A DNA stretch of 64,000 nucleotides from Vitis vinifera (GCF_030704535.1 NC_081818.1:571001-635000); one strand, 5' to 3'. Positions 12,180 to 24,399 are shown, counted from the stretch's first letter. Notes: generated from the sequence alone by a model not told the origin. Numbers and translations are program-made.

Positions 12180-12558
12180 TTAATTGTATATTTTTATTGT
12201 TCTATTATTTTAAAACATGAAAAAACCAAAAGATACGTCCATTCTCCATCCAATAACAAAATAAAGTAGTTTTTCAAAGATTACTATAATTGTGGATTCA
12301 TAATTTTAACCTCCCCATTGTTCTATCATTATATATAACTCATGAGCACTATGTATAACTCATACATTCATATATAAATCATTCTAGACTAACATAAATA
12401 TCTCTAGAAGTTAGTCTATTTCTATTAACCAATCGGTGGAAGTAAGAAATTTGAGATATGTTTGGTGTTTCTTTTACCAATCATCTAAGTCTATGTTATA
12501 TATCAATAGATTACCATCTCGAGGGTCATCCATTATGAAAAGACCTTCCATTGAAGGG

Positions 12559-12811
12559 TGATACGAAATCCCTGGTCCAACTCCTATTTACTTAGAGATC
12601 AAAGTTACGTGGGCAACACCTCAAGTCCAATTCCTATTTACTTGCAGATTACAATTATGTGGGCAACACCTCAACACCTAGCTTGCATTTCAATTGATGT
12701 TTCAGTCGTCTGTGCATCTATAAATGTGCTTGCATGAAGTGAATAAAACATTGTAGAATTCAAAACTTCTATCTACTATCTCTCATGTCCTCTCTCAAAT
12801 TAAACTCATCA
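12559..12811 (+). repeat. 5' LTR of Ty3 element, with internal 50-bp duplication
   Basis: Begins TGATACGAAATCC and ends AAACTCATCA, matching the 3' copy at 20748-20950. It is 50 bases longer because 12576-12625 is repeated in tandem at 12626-12675. A TATA-like TCTATAAATG lies in the right half and an AATAAA signal follows. Confidence 0.9.
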
Positions 12812-12813
12812 TT

Positions 12814-12826
12814 TGGTATCAGAGTC
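12814..12826 (+). other. Primer-binding site for initiator tRNA-Met
   Basis: TGGTATCAGAGTC follows the 5' LTR by 2-3 bases. It matches the TGGTATCAGAGC complement of the plant initiator tRNA-Met 3' end except near its last bases. This fixes the element as plus strand. Confidence 0.8.
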
Positions 12827-12849
12827 GTGTTTATTCATAGACACATGAG

Positions 12850-13779
12850 GGAAAACCAATGTTGAGTTTCGCAACGAGGTCAACGAAGCCTTGGCTTGAC
12901 ATGAGTCAAGTTTTGATCAGGTGAATGCCACTCTACAGGCGGTTTTGACGGAGCTCCAAGCTTTGCGAGTAACTCGAAGTGCCAACCACCCCAACCAGAA
13001 ATCAACCCCTTGCACTAGAGGGATCAGCACACCGCTACCGCAACCACCAATACTGACCCACATCTCCAACAACACCTCAAGCTAAATTTTCCTAGATTCA
13101 ATGGGGAAGACCTAGTCAGCTGGATCTATAAGGCTGAGCAATATTTTGAGTTTCAGAACATTGCGGTTGAAACTTAAGTTCAGTTTGTCTCCTTCCATCT
13201 TGAAGGCATTGCACTCTAGTGGCACCGTTGGTTGACGAAGTTTCAAGGACCCTTTTCTTGGAATGATTTCACCAAGGCCATTCTTCTTAGGTTTGGTCTT
13301 ATCGAATATGAAGACCCTTCTGAAGCATTGTCCCGCCTAAAGCAGACAACTACAGTGACTGCATACCAGGAGGCATTTGAGAGACTCTCTCATTAGGTCG
13401 ACGGATTACCTGAGCCATTTCTCATCGGTTGCTTTATTGTAGGGTTGTGTGATGGCATTCGCATAGACGTCAAGATTAAGCAACCACACACGCTTGCAGG
13501 CGCCATTGGAGTGGCAAGATTGATTGAAGATCACAATCTCCTTCAAAAGAAAACAGCAACTCCTAGCCGCATCCTAATGACGACGACGCTGCAGAAGGGA
13601 CCCAACCTTTCTGCGGGAATTTTTAGATCCAATCTAAACCAGCGCTCCAACAATAGCTCAAATCCTTCCTCAGTGTCGATTCGCCGAATCACCAATCTGG
13701 AGGCTCGTGAGTGGAGGGAGAAGGGATTATGCTACTATTGCGAGAAATACTTCCAAGGACACCGATGCGAACGACCCTA
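12850..13779 (+). pseudogene. Ty3 gag remnant
   Basis: In the plus frames one can follow a retrotransposon gag domain: RFNGEDLVSWIYKAEQYF near 13097-13150, then WNDFTKAILLRFG near 13259. It ends in a zinc-knuckle-like CYYCEKYFQGHRC near 13732-13770. Several in-frame stops (for example in the segments before the cores and at the LSH/VDG junction near 13396) break it. The capsid-like product that would package RNA cannot be made from this copy. Confidence 0.8.
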
Positions 13780-13860
13780 GCTTTTCATGATCACAGATAC
13801 ACCACCAGATGAGGAAGAAGCTCTAGACGACAACCAGTAGGGAACCGAGGGGATTAACAC

Positions 13861-14525
13861 CTTACCCAAGATATCATTCCATGCCATTACCGGGGGTGAA
13901 CACCCGCAGACCCTCCATGTTCTAGGCCAATTGAAGAACAAAGACCTAATTGTCTTGATCGACGATGACAACACTTATAATTTCATCAATCAAATGGTTG
14001 TCTCCAGATTTGGATTGCCAGTTGTAAGGGAGGAGAAACTCCAGGTGATTGTGGTGAATTGAGTGCATGGGGCAATGTTCAGGACTTACGCTCACCATCC
14101 AAGGAATTCCTATCACTGTAGACTACTACAGCCTACCAGTGGCAGCTTGTCAGGTGGTCTTAGGGTCCAAAGTGGTTGGAGACTCTAGGTCCAATTGAAT
14201 CAGACTATAAGGCTCTCACTATGTCATTCAAATTGTGAGGCGCCAGGCACACTCTCCATGGGGTAAGACCCACTACTGGAATTTTTAACATTGAGGCTTT
14301 GAATGACAGGGAATGTACAAATCTACGGGACATAAGATTTTTTTTCAAATTATTCCTGCCCATAACCAGTCCCCTTCACATCGACGATCGCTAGAAATTG
14401 AAAAGTTGTTGAACCAATATGCTCGGGTTTTCAAGAACCCAAACAACCTGCCTCCCAAACACCCACACAATCATCGAATTCCACTACAGCCCAACACCGA
14501 ACCAGTCAGTGTGAGACCGTACTGA
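13861..14525 (+). pseudogene. Ty3 protease and linker remnant
   Basis: Near 13950 the frame reads LIVLIDDDNTYNFI where related elements have an aspartic protease core of the form LIDSGSTHNFI, so the D-S-G catalytic triplet has become D-D-D. Frame changes follow, and then a segment near 14380-14520 that precedes the RT in related pol proteins (EKLLNQYARVF). It is degenerate. Confidence 0.65.
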
Positions 14526-14540
14526 TATTCCTATTACCAG

Positions 14541-15675
14541 ATGGTAGAAATAGAGCGCATGGTGGTTGAACTCCTTCATTCGGGACTGATTAGACCTAGC
14601 ACTAGCCCTTTCTCCTCACCGGTGTTGTTGGTAAATAAGACATATGGATCTTGGAGGTTTTGTGTCAACTACAGGGCTTTGAACAATATCACCATCAAGG
14701 ACAAGTACCCTATTCCAGTAATTGACGAGTTACTGAATGAACTCCATGGGGCCAAGTTCTTCTCTAAACTGGATTTAAGATCAGGATACCACCAAATCCA
14801 GATGCAAGTAGAAGATATTTTGAAGACTGCCTTCAATACCCACGAAGGACACTATGAATTCGTGGTCATGCCCTTCGGGCTAACCAATGCCCCAACAACT
14901 TTTCAAGTCCTCATGAACGATCTCTTTTGTTCCCACCTCCAGAAATTCATCCTCATATTCTTCAACGACATACTGGTATACTCCAAGTCTTGGAATAATC
15001 ATTTATCGCATCTACATATTGTTTTTGATATACTGTCTATTAACCAACTATTTGTCAAAGAATTAAAATGTCAATTTGGAGTTACACAGGTCACCTACCT
15101 GGGCCATATTATTACAAAAAAAAAAAAAGTATCTGTTAACCCCAAGAGATTACAGGTAGCAGTCACTTGGCCTAAACCCACTACAACTAGAGAAGTACGT
15201 GGGTTCTTGGGCTTAGCAAGGTATTATCAAAAATTCATAAGCCATTTTGGTGGCATGATAGCATCCTTAACCAAACTCCTGACCAATGACCAATTCGAGT
15301 GGAACAATGAAATAGAAGACGCATTCCACAAATTAAAAGAGGTGTTAACCAATCTACCAATCTTGTGTCTATTAGACTTCACTCAACGGTTCGTGATCGA
15401 ATGTGATGCAAGTGGGATTGGGATAGGGGCAATTCTCACTCAGTACAACCACCCCATGGCTTATTTCAACGAAGCTTTAAAGGGATCAGCTTTGGCACTA
15501 TCCACCTATCAGAAAGAAATGCTAGCAGTTGTCAAGGCAATCAAAAAGTGGCGCCCCTACCTGTTGGGTAAACCATTCACAGTTCGCATTGACCACCGGA
15601 GCCTTAAATATCTGCTAAAGTAACGGATTACCACTCCCGTACAGACACGATGGTTGCCTAAAATCCTTGAGTATG
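14541..15675 (+). pseudogene. Ty3 reverse transcriptase and start of RNase H
   Basis: An open frame of 360 codons (14541-15623) carries the RT order: SPFSSPVLLV, CVNYRALN, KLDLRSGYHQI, MPFGLTNAP. The catalytic box reads FFNDILVYS where active elements have F[IV]DDILVYS, so the first Asp of the DD pair is Asn. The RNase H begins (VIECDASGIGIGAIL) and stops at a TAA; the same frame then continues to ILEY at 15675, where the nested insertion cuts it. The frame resumes at 19203. It is inactive by sequence. Confidence 0.9.
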
Positions 15676-17390
15676 TGTAGACCCCGTATTTCAGCTCATG
15701 CGCTTCCACTCGATGGCGAACTCGATTTTTATTTTGAAAAATGATTTATTATTATTTTTTATTAGAAAATGACTTGGAGTCACCAATTATTTTTGTTTTA
15801 TTTTTAAAAGGTAAACAAAATAAGAAAGAAAACCTTAAATGTGACTCCTTATTTTGGAAAAGATGGTCTGTGAAAAACCGGATCGGGCTCAAGGGTCAGG
15901 TTACTTATCGGGAAGGTACGGTAAAGACTGCAGCACCCCTCTAAGTCCCTAAAAACGGGTTTTTACTAATAAAATGAAGCAATCATGACAATTGATAAGA
16001 AAATCAATGGATATCAACATGATCACACACTGAGAGTTAAAACATGCATGAGAAATGGTCAGAGTGAGAGCGGACACGTACCTTAGCAGCAAACGACAAC
16101 GTGCTATCATGAAATGAGGTTAGTGCATAGTAATGAGCATAAAATTTGTCACTCAACAGAACACAAAATCATTAATGGTGCATATGGCACTTCACTCAAG
16201 TTCATTTTTATTTCAAATAAGACTTCTTTGATGTTGGGCCCCCACCAAAGCCCATTTTATTTTTCATGAATTAATTCCATAAATTCCATCACTTGGAATT
16301 ACGGAATTTAATTCACGCTTATTTTAAAATGTTTTAAAAACAGAGGAGATGTAGAAATGGTTTGCCAAGGAGAAAGATGGTAGCAAAATTTTATTGAAAA
16401 ATGGATTTTTAGAACCTAAAAAAAATGCTAAGAACAAGAAAATGGAAGAGTTGAAATCTGAAAATTTATTTGAAGAATGAGATTTAAAAAAAAAAATCAT
16501 TTTCAAAATTGAAGATGGTGAACTAGAAGGTGGCACGTGGCCTAGAGGTGGCACGCCAAAAGGTGGCCACGTAAGCCATGCAACAGGAATGGAGCTATTC
16601 TTGAGGAGTATTCATGTTATCGCCTCTCAATTTGAAAAGTTGGATCCACTTCGAAACTTGTAGCCTTCCAACTTTTGGACCACTCTTGACATTTTGGGAT
16701 TATGGGGCAGGCAAGTGTTGAGTACAAAGCCACTTGCAGCATTTTCTCCACGCCCAAAAAAGTATATATATATAAAATAAAAAAAACAAATTATAGCCTA
16801 ATCCCAAAATCACTTGACAGTGGAATCATGCCACACATCTGAAGGTATGGACTCTCCAATAGTTTTTCTTAGTTGCACTATTGAACTCTAAAAATGAGAT
16901 TCTGAAGCATTCATTGATATTTCTCAGGTTCTTTTGTCTTCATTCTCTTAAAAGAAAGCTACTAGGAGTAAAAGAAGGCTGGTCCAAATGTCTGATGTGG
17001 CACTAGGTAGGTTTTCTCTTCTTTCGCTTCCAAGAGCAACACCCATAGCAATATCATCAGTAGCTACACTAGCAAGTTGAGTTAACAGCTAATAGGATAA
17101 AGGAGCGGGTACACGTGCTGTTAGTTGCATTGGAACCACAACCTATCATCGCAAAAGCAATGCTACTATAGACGTTGTCTCACAAATCGGAGAAGCACTA
17201 ATATGGTAGTCAAATTTGCTATCAAACCCGTCTACGAACCCATTTCAGCGGCAATTCACTTCTTGAGAGATATACACAATAACATCAACCTTTTTATTCT
17301 CTCTTGAGCCTCAAAAAAGAAAATAAACCATGGTATTTAATATTTGAGAAAGAAGTTGTTGTTGCATATAAAAGGTTGCTCTAAGATATA

Positions 17391-17567
17391 TTCACGTCAA
17401 GATTCAATTTAGCTTTCACTGCCTTCATGATAGCTGCAGCTGCAAAAGGTGGCGGAACGTAAATAACTGATGCATTCACCCTAGTTTTAGCTTTTACGTC
17501 TACGACAGTGTTGAAAGTAGGTATCCTCAAGTGCTCCATTTCACCCTTCTTTGGTGTCATCCCACCA
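17391..17567 (-). pseudogene. Succinyl-CoA ligase alpha-subunit fragment
   Basis: Read on the minus strand, this gives MTPKKGEMEHL followed by VNASVIYVPPPFAAAAIM, which matches a conserved stretch of the mitochondrial TCA-cycle enzyme succinyl-CoA ligase alpha (the VTPKKGG...NASVIYVPPPFAAAAI region). Only about 60 codons remain, with substitutions and stops just upstream. There is no start, no catalytic His segment and no introns. It is a captured fragment inside the nested element, not a gene. Confidence 0.8.
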
Positions 17568-17879
17568 GATTGATCTTATCCATCCCAACGTTGAGACTTG
17601 ACACAATCTCCGTCAAGGGCAATGCCTCGGTCATTTGGCGTCAACGTTGATGAAGGAGTTTCCTAACACAACTGGGATCTGATTTGAATGCTCCCTAAAA
17701 AAAAATCGCCAATGCTTGCAAAGTCCCAGGAACGGAAGAGATTGAAACATTGGTCTAGTTCTTGAAGCGTGGACTATACAACTTGCGGGTTTGCTTATAC
17801 CATCGCGCCCAGTGCTTGAAACTAATGGTTGTTTATGGGGAAATTGAGAGATCTTGATCTACCAGCAGCAGCATCGAGG

Positions 17880-18200
17880 AGCGTCTCCACTGGTTTCTTA
17901 AGCTGCAGGGGAATGAGCCACTAGAACAATAACTTTTGCCACTTCTAGAATCTCTAAATATAAGTAATCCACAGTTCACTTTGGATTGTTGTAAGCTGCT
18001 TGAAATGCACAGGTGACAGTTTCCTTGTCCCAGTTTCCTTCGCCCATATCCATTATTTGTTGAATAGTTTGCTCAAGATTACTAGCAGAGACTATATTGG
18101 AAGCAGCTAAACCATAAGCATTGGCAAACTCTCTATCTGTTACCATCTCAAACATAGGAATACTCCTTAGGGCTTGTGCATTTACAAGAGCTTCAGCCAC
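17880..18200 (-). pseudogene. RAD23-like UBA-domain fragment
   Basis: The minus-strand frame has NLEQTIQQIMDMGEGNWDKETV and then AAYNNPK, the first UBA domain of plant RAD23 proteins, which carry ubiquitinated clients to the proteasome and act in nucleotide-excision repair. After an in-frame stop the same frame continues with VDYLY and a RAD23-like linker to about 17880. No ubiquitin-like N-terminus is present. An upstream segment of the frame (MAEALVNAQ...) is not clearly RAD23. A truncated captured fragment in the nested element. Confidence 0.8.
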
Positions 18201-19202
18201 ATTAATATCTTTCTAATCCTGGAAGTGAACAGATGATCTCTCCTTTAAACCTTGAGTTGACCGCATGAACTGTAGGTTGTGTGAAACTTCCAGGATGCAA
18301 ACTCTACTCACTGAAACCTTTAGAGGACTGTGATGATGGTCATGTTGATGTTTTGCTTTTGACCAGTGTGCCAAAGAGGAAACAGAAACATGATAAAGAC
18401 CCTAGGAGGCATCTATTGATGTTTAAACCAAGAACAAACCAGAAAGATGTGCACAATCCAGCACTTTCGAAAGAGGTGGGTACCAAAAACAAAACAGAGA
18501 GTGAAAAAAAAAAAACAAAAATAGAGCACAGATTGAGAAAAGAAAATGAAATGACAAATCCTCGAACCAAACCCTGTTTCACACTCTAATCAACATGCTT
18601 ACACAAATAAGGGAAACCAAACACATTTTAAATAGAGATAAAAACATGATTGGGCATCTCTCCAAGAAACCAAAACAGAATCGAAGAGCTAGAGCCAAAA
18701 CCAGACTTGGACAAAACTGACAAGCTTTCCCTCTGCTTCTTTCTTATGTAAAACTAAGGCTCCTTTGTTTTCTCTCAGTTGCCCTTCTTCTCAAGCAACT
18801 AGCCACCGGAATACCTCTCTCTCACTAGCCCTCTTAAAAATTCACCCTATCTGAAAAAAAAATGCTTTGTCCCCTCTCCCTAGAGTCTACCCCCCTCAAA
18901 ACTCCAGAAAACCTCCTTTGTAGATGTCGAATACCTCCCCTTCCTTGCCCCTCAAGCTAACCTTTTCCTAAAATATCTCTCTACCAGTAACAAAAGCACC
19001 ATCATTCACTAACGGCCTGCAACTTTTCCGAATATTCTCTTGACAGGTGTCCCATTCTGATCGCTTCCACTAGCTCCTTCTCAATGGCAAGATGCATTAC
19101 TTGGTGACCAGTCTTCAAGCTCCACGTGGCTCCTTGAAATCTGGACATTTGGCAAAGCAAAAATGCCTAAAACGCACTCCCAAAATGGGGGTCTACAGTA
19201 TG

Positions 19203-20740
19203 ATTATACCATCGAATACAAAAAAGGGGCAGAGAATCAAGTCGCAGACTCCTTATCTCGCAAGGGAGAAGTCTATTCCATCTCAATTTATGTTCCAAGT
19301 GTAGAATGGTAGACAACACTTCAGAAAGAGGTCCTCTAGGACCCTTTTTACACCAACTTGGAGAATAGATATGTTTCATATAAACTTGTGCAGCGCGACG
19401 GGGTTTGGTTCTATGATGAGAAGATTTATCTGAGCCCGTCATCCACCCTGCTCCCGTTGATATTGGAAAACAACCACTCCTCCCCAACAGGTGGTCATTT
19501 TGGGTTTCATTAGACACTACGCCGAATTGGCAGGAGCTTTGTGTGGCTTAATATGCGGCAAACGGTGAAGGAGTTTCTACAAACTTGAGAGGTATGCCAG
19601 CAATACGAGACCAATTGTATGAAACTAGCAGATCTCCTCCAACCATTGTCGATTCCAACTCAAATATGGTCAAATATTTTGATGGACTTCATTGAAGGGA
19701 TGCCCACCTCTAATGGTCATTCTGTCATCATGGTCGTCGTAGATCGTCTATCAAAATATTCCCACTTCATCCCTCTCAAGCATCCTTCCACGGCTATCAC
19801 GGTTGCAAAGGTGTTTGTCTCTAATGTGGTTCGACTCTATGGCATTCCTACCTCCATCGTCAGTGACAAAGACAAGGTCTTCACAAGTGCCTTATGGTAG
19901 ACCTTATTCCAGTTGCAAGAGACTAAATCGAATATGAGCTCCAATTACCATCCACAAACTGATAGCCAAACTGAAGTTGTCAACCGCTCCTTGGAGCAGT
20001 ATCTGCAGTGTTTTGCAAGACTACAACTGAAGAAATGGGTAGAATGGATTCCATGGGCAGAGTTCATTTACAACACCTCCACCCATTCCTCCACCAAATT
20101 CAACCCATTTGAAGCAATTTATGGGGTGCCTTCCCCAAGCTTCCTTTCTTACATACCGGGCACAACGTGTGTTCAAGCGGTGGCTGAATATTTCCAAGAT
20201 TGGGATGCAATCTTGAAAGAGTTACGTCACAATTTTCGAATGGCATAAGATAGAATGAAATGCCATGCAAACAAACATCAACGAGATGTTTAGTTCAATT
20301 TTGGGGACTTCGTTTACGTGAAGTTGCAACCCTATCGCCAGACTTCAGTGGCTTTCAAGAAGTCCTTAAAACTTTCTCCCCGTTTTTTTGGCCCATACCA
20401 AATTCTAGCGAAGGTCGGACTAGTAGCTTACATATTGCTTCTTCCCGCAGGGTCCTAAATTCATGACATATTTCATGTCAGCCTCTTACGCAAGCATTAG
20501 GGGTCAATCACCCCCACATCCGCTCAACTCACGCCAGTTTCGAACTAATCCACACTATTGCCACAACCGGAGTCCATCTTGGCTCGGCACGTGATTCACA
20601 AAAGGAAATACAAACCTCGCACTAAATTTTTGGTGGAGTGGTTGGGCGCACCAATTGAAGATGCCACCTGGGAGAACACATGGCGATTCTCCAAAGCATC
20701 CCCGGAGTTTCGTCCTTGAGGAGAAGGACACTTCGAGGGG
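19203..20740 (+). pseudogene. Ty3 RNase H end, integrase and chromodomain remnant
   Basis: The interrupted pol frame resumes with YTIEYKKG and NQVADSLSRKG, the end of RNase H. The integrase follows: DFIEGMP and VDRLSKYSHFIPL (19680-19790), VSDKDKVFTSALW (catalytic D) and SNYHPQTDSQTEVVNR (catalytic E), then a GDFVYVKLQPYRQ-type C-terminal segment. From about 20570 the chromodomain can be read (ARHVIHKRKYK, FLVEWLG, ATWENTWRF). TAG and TAA stops at several places, such as after SALW, break the frame. Confidence 0.88.
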
Positions 20741-20747
20741 GAGGGAA

Positions 20748-20950
20748 CGATACGAAATCCTTGGTCCAACTCCTATTTACTTGTATATCACAATTACGTG
20801 GACAACACCTTAACAGTTGGCTTGAATTTTAGTTGATGTTTCAGTTGTCTGTGCATCTATAAATGCGCCTGCATGAAGTGAATAAAACATTGCAGAATTC
20901 AAAACTTCTATCTACTATCTCTCTTCTCCTCTCTCAAATTAAACTCATCA
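20748..20950 (+). repeat. 3' LTR of Ty3 element
   Basis: 203 bases, starting CGATACGAAATCC (first T changed to C) and ending AAACTCATCA, matching the 5' LTR without its extra 50-base copy. A purine-rich tract (CGAGGGGGAGGGAA) stands directly before it and serves as the polypurine tract. Confidence 0.9.
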
Positions 20951-22007
20951 AGGGGATATGTAGAAAGTACATTATAATGATCCAAATAAATGTGTGGTTT
21001 CTGAACCATTTGGGATGACCCAAAATTTTCATTATTTCAATTTTTCTAACACTTGGGCGTAATGTAGCAATGGATGATTAAGAATTAAAATAAGTCTAGT
21101 TTAGAAAGAAATAAGAAATTCTATTTGCCTTATCATGATAGGATTTATGAAATAAAAGACGAGAATTGTTTTGATTGTCAAATATCATTAAGAAATGGTT
21201 ATTGAAATGATTTCCTACAATTCTTTTAAGTATGAAATTAGTAAAAGAAATCTAGCTATAAGTCTTAATCTATATGAATGCATTGTTTTTTTTTTTTTTG
21301 TCTTTCTTTAGGTTCCATCGACAACATAAGAGCCTTGTGTTACTTTATAAGGGTGTTATTGGTTTATATTAAAAGTAAAAGGGCTTGAAAAACATAATAG
21401 GCTACTATTCTAGGCTTGTTTTGCTTCTTCAAGTTCAATGCATTATTGAAATTAAAGTTCAAATGTGTCTTCTATCATTTAGCAAAGTAACCTTTTACGT
21501 TAGGCACTTCCATTTTTTCCTAGGTAGAAGGGCACATGACTTGTTTAAGCAGATACACAAAAATTTAGATCCCTCTTCCATACAAATATTTATATTGGGA
21601 AAGCCTTGTTCATAAGTGTTGGTCAAGATTATAATAATTCGCTCTTAATTATGTAGATATTGTATGCTTTGAAACCAATAGATTCTTCCAACTTTAAAAT
21701 ACGTTTATAAGATTAAAAGAAACTTATACATATATTTCACTAATAAATTTTTCTCCTACCCGATATAAAATATTACATTCACACCTCATACAAACACAAT
21801 GTCATGATTATGTCTCATAAGCTTATGGGGTCAAATAGACAAACACTCTTTATGAGGTCAAACAAACTCTTGATGAAATGATAATGAGTATATAAATCAA
21901 GACAAACCAAAAAGAAGAAATATTAAGAGAAATTGGATATTGATGAAAGAAACAATGATGTGGAAAATAGGGCTAAGATTCTTTATGATAACATAATAGA
22001 TCAATTG

Positions 22008-22110
22008 AAAAGAATGTAGCGTTGCTTGGTAGCACCTTTATTTTGGGTACAAAATGTCTCAAGTTCTAATCCTACCATTCCTATCTTGAAATCCTATATC
22101 AACAAAATAA
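22008..22110 (+). repeat. Possible degenerate tRNA-derived SINE
   Basis: GCTTGGTAGCACC followed about 35 bases later by AGTTCTAATCC resembles the A and B boxes of a Pol III promoter, as in tRNA-derived SINEs. There is no clear tail or target duplication. Weakly supported. Confidence 0.2.
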
Positions 22111-22482
22111 ATGGAAAATTCTTTAACAGAATGCCTCTCATTAAGTGAAGTTGGATCTTCTTAATTTTTTTTCCTTTCAATAATATTAGGGAGTCCTACC
22201 CATCTAAGGAAGATCGTCATCTTTATCCAAGTACAATCATAACTTCATTCATTTGTTAAACCTTGCAAATAAGGTATGCAATGTTAGTATGTAAAGTTCC
22301 CTCTCACTTAGTAATTTGGCTATTCTTGTAACCCCCTCGATACCAAATTTTGCGATGTTGGATTTGACTTCATTTTTTTAAAACAATTTTGAAAAATCAA
22401 TTTTTAAAAATAGTTTTAAATATTTTTTATTTCTATTTTTGGTAAAATTATTTTCCATTTATCTATTTATGTATAATGTAAC

Positions 22483-22485
<3 letters not shown>

Positions 22486-22525
<40 letters not shown>
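22486..22525. repeat. AT dinucleotide microsatellite
   Basis: An uninterrupted run of about 20 AT units within the AT-rich spacer. It is likely to vary in length between individuals. Confidence 0.95.
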
Positions 22526-22528
<3 letters not shown>

Positions 22529-24399
22529 CTTTTATAAGAAGCAATATTATTCTTATTTATTTATTATTATTTTTTATACTTAGCCCCCTATTTGGACAAT
22601 CTTAATATTATAAAAAACTTTTCTTAAATAGTAAACAACTTTAGGTTGAAAAAATAGCTTTTACTAGAAGTATTTTTTTTTCTCATTAAATTGTTTTTCC
22701 CTACACACCATTTTGAATTGAACGATAAAACTAAACACTCTCATATGATTATAGTTAAAATACTTTTAATTTATACATATTTCTTAATAATGCTTCCATT
22801 ATAAATATTTTTAATAAGAGTTACTTTATTTTGGATATAAATAAAAATAATAATGATATTTTTAAAAGAATTACCAATCAATCCTAAGAGAATTAAATGA
22901 TTTATAAATTATTATTATTAAATACATATAATATATAAATACTTAGTCTAAAATAAAAATAAAAAAATGATTTCTAATTTAAAATAACATATTTGATAAT
23001 TTTTTTATATAAAATATTTTGAATAATTAAGATATTTTTAATTATGTTTCTTAAAGAATTTTGATCAATAATTAAAAATATAACAATATTTTATGAACTT
23101 TTACCTTTTATATAAGTTTTTAAATAAAATTTTTCTTTTAAAAATAATTAATAACTAATTTTTACAATTCTCAAAAAATTATTTTTCCAAAACCATATCA
23201 AACATACTTGTTTTTCCAACTTTCCACCCTTTGGGAGATGGGTTGTGAGGGGGGTATTAATGTGATTTCACATGGAGGGATGATGTTACGATCTAAGAGG
23301 GAGGCCTTGGGTTCAGTCTTTTATTCTTTAAGCGGCAAAAGCCGTGCTCGAATATTCGCTTGTCCCATGATTTGGGCGCTCCATATCTCCCTCCAACCAT
23401 CCTTCTTCAAAAGACAATAATACCCTTTGTAATATCATATTTGGAAGGATAATAATTTTTTTTTTAAAAAGAAAGATATGCTTTGTTTTGAGAAGTGTTT
23501 TTTTTTAAAGAATTTAAAAATTATTTTATCATATTTTATAGAATAAAAGTTGAAACTTCAAATATTCTTAATATGTTTTCTTTATTTTTAAATATGCTTT
23601 AAAAATAAATTTTATCGTATTTTATTTTTAATCAATTCTATATTTGCATAAATTATATTTTTAAATAATCTTCAAAAATCAGTTGAAAATAATTAAAATA
23701 TATTCTTTCAAAAAATCATGTTTTTTTCTTTTTAAAAATAAAAACTACTTTTTTATTTTTTATTATCAAACATGTTCTATTATTTTTTATTTGAACAAAA
23801 TATTTTTTTTAAAAAAAACAATTTTCAAATAGGATAATAAAACATTTTCTTGGAATTTGTTTTTAATTTATGTTAAAATGGAAAGAAAATATTTTAAAGA
23901 AATATATGTCCTATTTATATATATATTTTTGACATTTTCTAAAATTTATTTTCTCAATTGATCATCTTCCTTTTCCTCACTGAAATTGAACCATCATTTT
24001 TTTTTTTTATTAAATGAGAAATAACAATTTATAAAAGTATTTGAAAGGGCATTTTCTATGTATTAATATTAATATTAATAATAAAATGATGATATTTGAA
24101 GTACCCTTTGTGGGCAAGGAAAGGGTGGGTGCCCCCATTTCAAAAGCTCCAAAATCATAACCCAAATAAATAAATAAAGTGGCTTTGAATGGTCAAAAAA
24201 AGCATAGACAGACACCCTTACCAAATTTAAAAACTTTTAAAATTAATAAATAAATAAATATAAAGTTAAAAAAATAAAAATATATAGGGTTCTTTGACTG
24301 TCATCACAAGCGCATTATAGCACCACACACTCCACCACACAAAAAGCAAAAACCAAAAAAACCAAAAAAAAAAAAAGAAAAAAAAGAAAAAAACAGAAA

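Larger units (their letters stand above)
15676..19197. mobile_element. Nested LTR-type insertion carrying host gene fragments
   Basis: The segment starts TGTAGACCCC and ends GGGGTCTACA, a perfect 10-base terminal inversion of TG..CA type. It is flanked by GTATG on both sides (15671-15675 and 19198-19202). Removing it rejoins the host Ty3 pol frame exactly. It has no pol genes of its own. The left 1.2 kb looks like the head of a long LTR; no second copy of that head is seen inside, so this may be a solo or non-autonomous long LTR or a deletion derivative. The middle (about 17.39-18.2 kb) holds minus-strand fragments similar to RAD23 and succinyl-CoA ligase alpha. The family name is not known to me. 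Confidence 0.8.
12559..20950 (+). mobile_element. Decayed Ty3 (Metaviridae) chromovirus with nested insertion
   Basis: The order LTR, primer site, gag, protease, RT, RNase H, integrase, chromodomain, polypurine tract, LTR on the plus strand is the Ty3 layout. The chromodomain places it among plant chromoviruses; the short LTRs (253 and 203 bases) and initiator-Met primer site would suit a Reina-like lineage, which is inference. The flanks are GAAGGG on the left and AGGGG on the right, consistent with a 4-5 base duplication, though the exact end is ambiguous. Every domain has stop codons or catalytic changes, many of them CAA/CAG to TAA/TAG, the pattern left by C-to-T decay of methylated DNA. 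The element is interrupted at 15676-19197 by another insertion. Confidence 0.9.

Noticed and set aside
18281-18589. 102-codon Lys-rich open frame in the nested element
   Set aside because: No recognisable homology, and it sits among captured and non-coding segments of a mobile element.
23208-23420. tRNA- or SINE-like sequence near GGGTTCAGTC
   Set aside because: Only a weak B-box resemblance; no cloverleaf can be formed and no A box is at the right distance.
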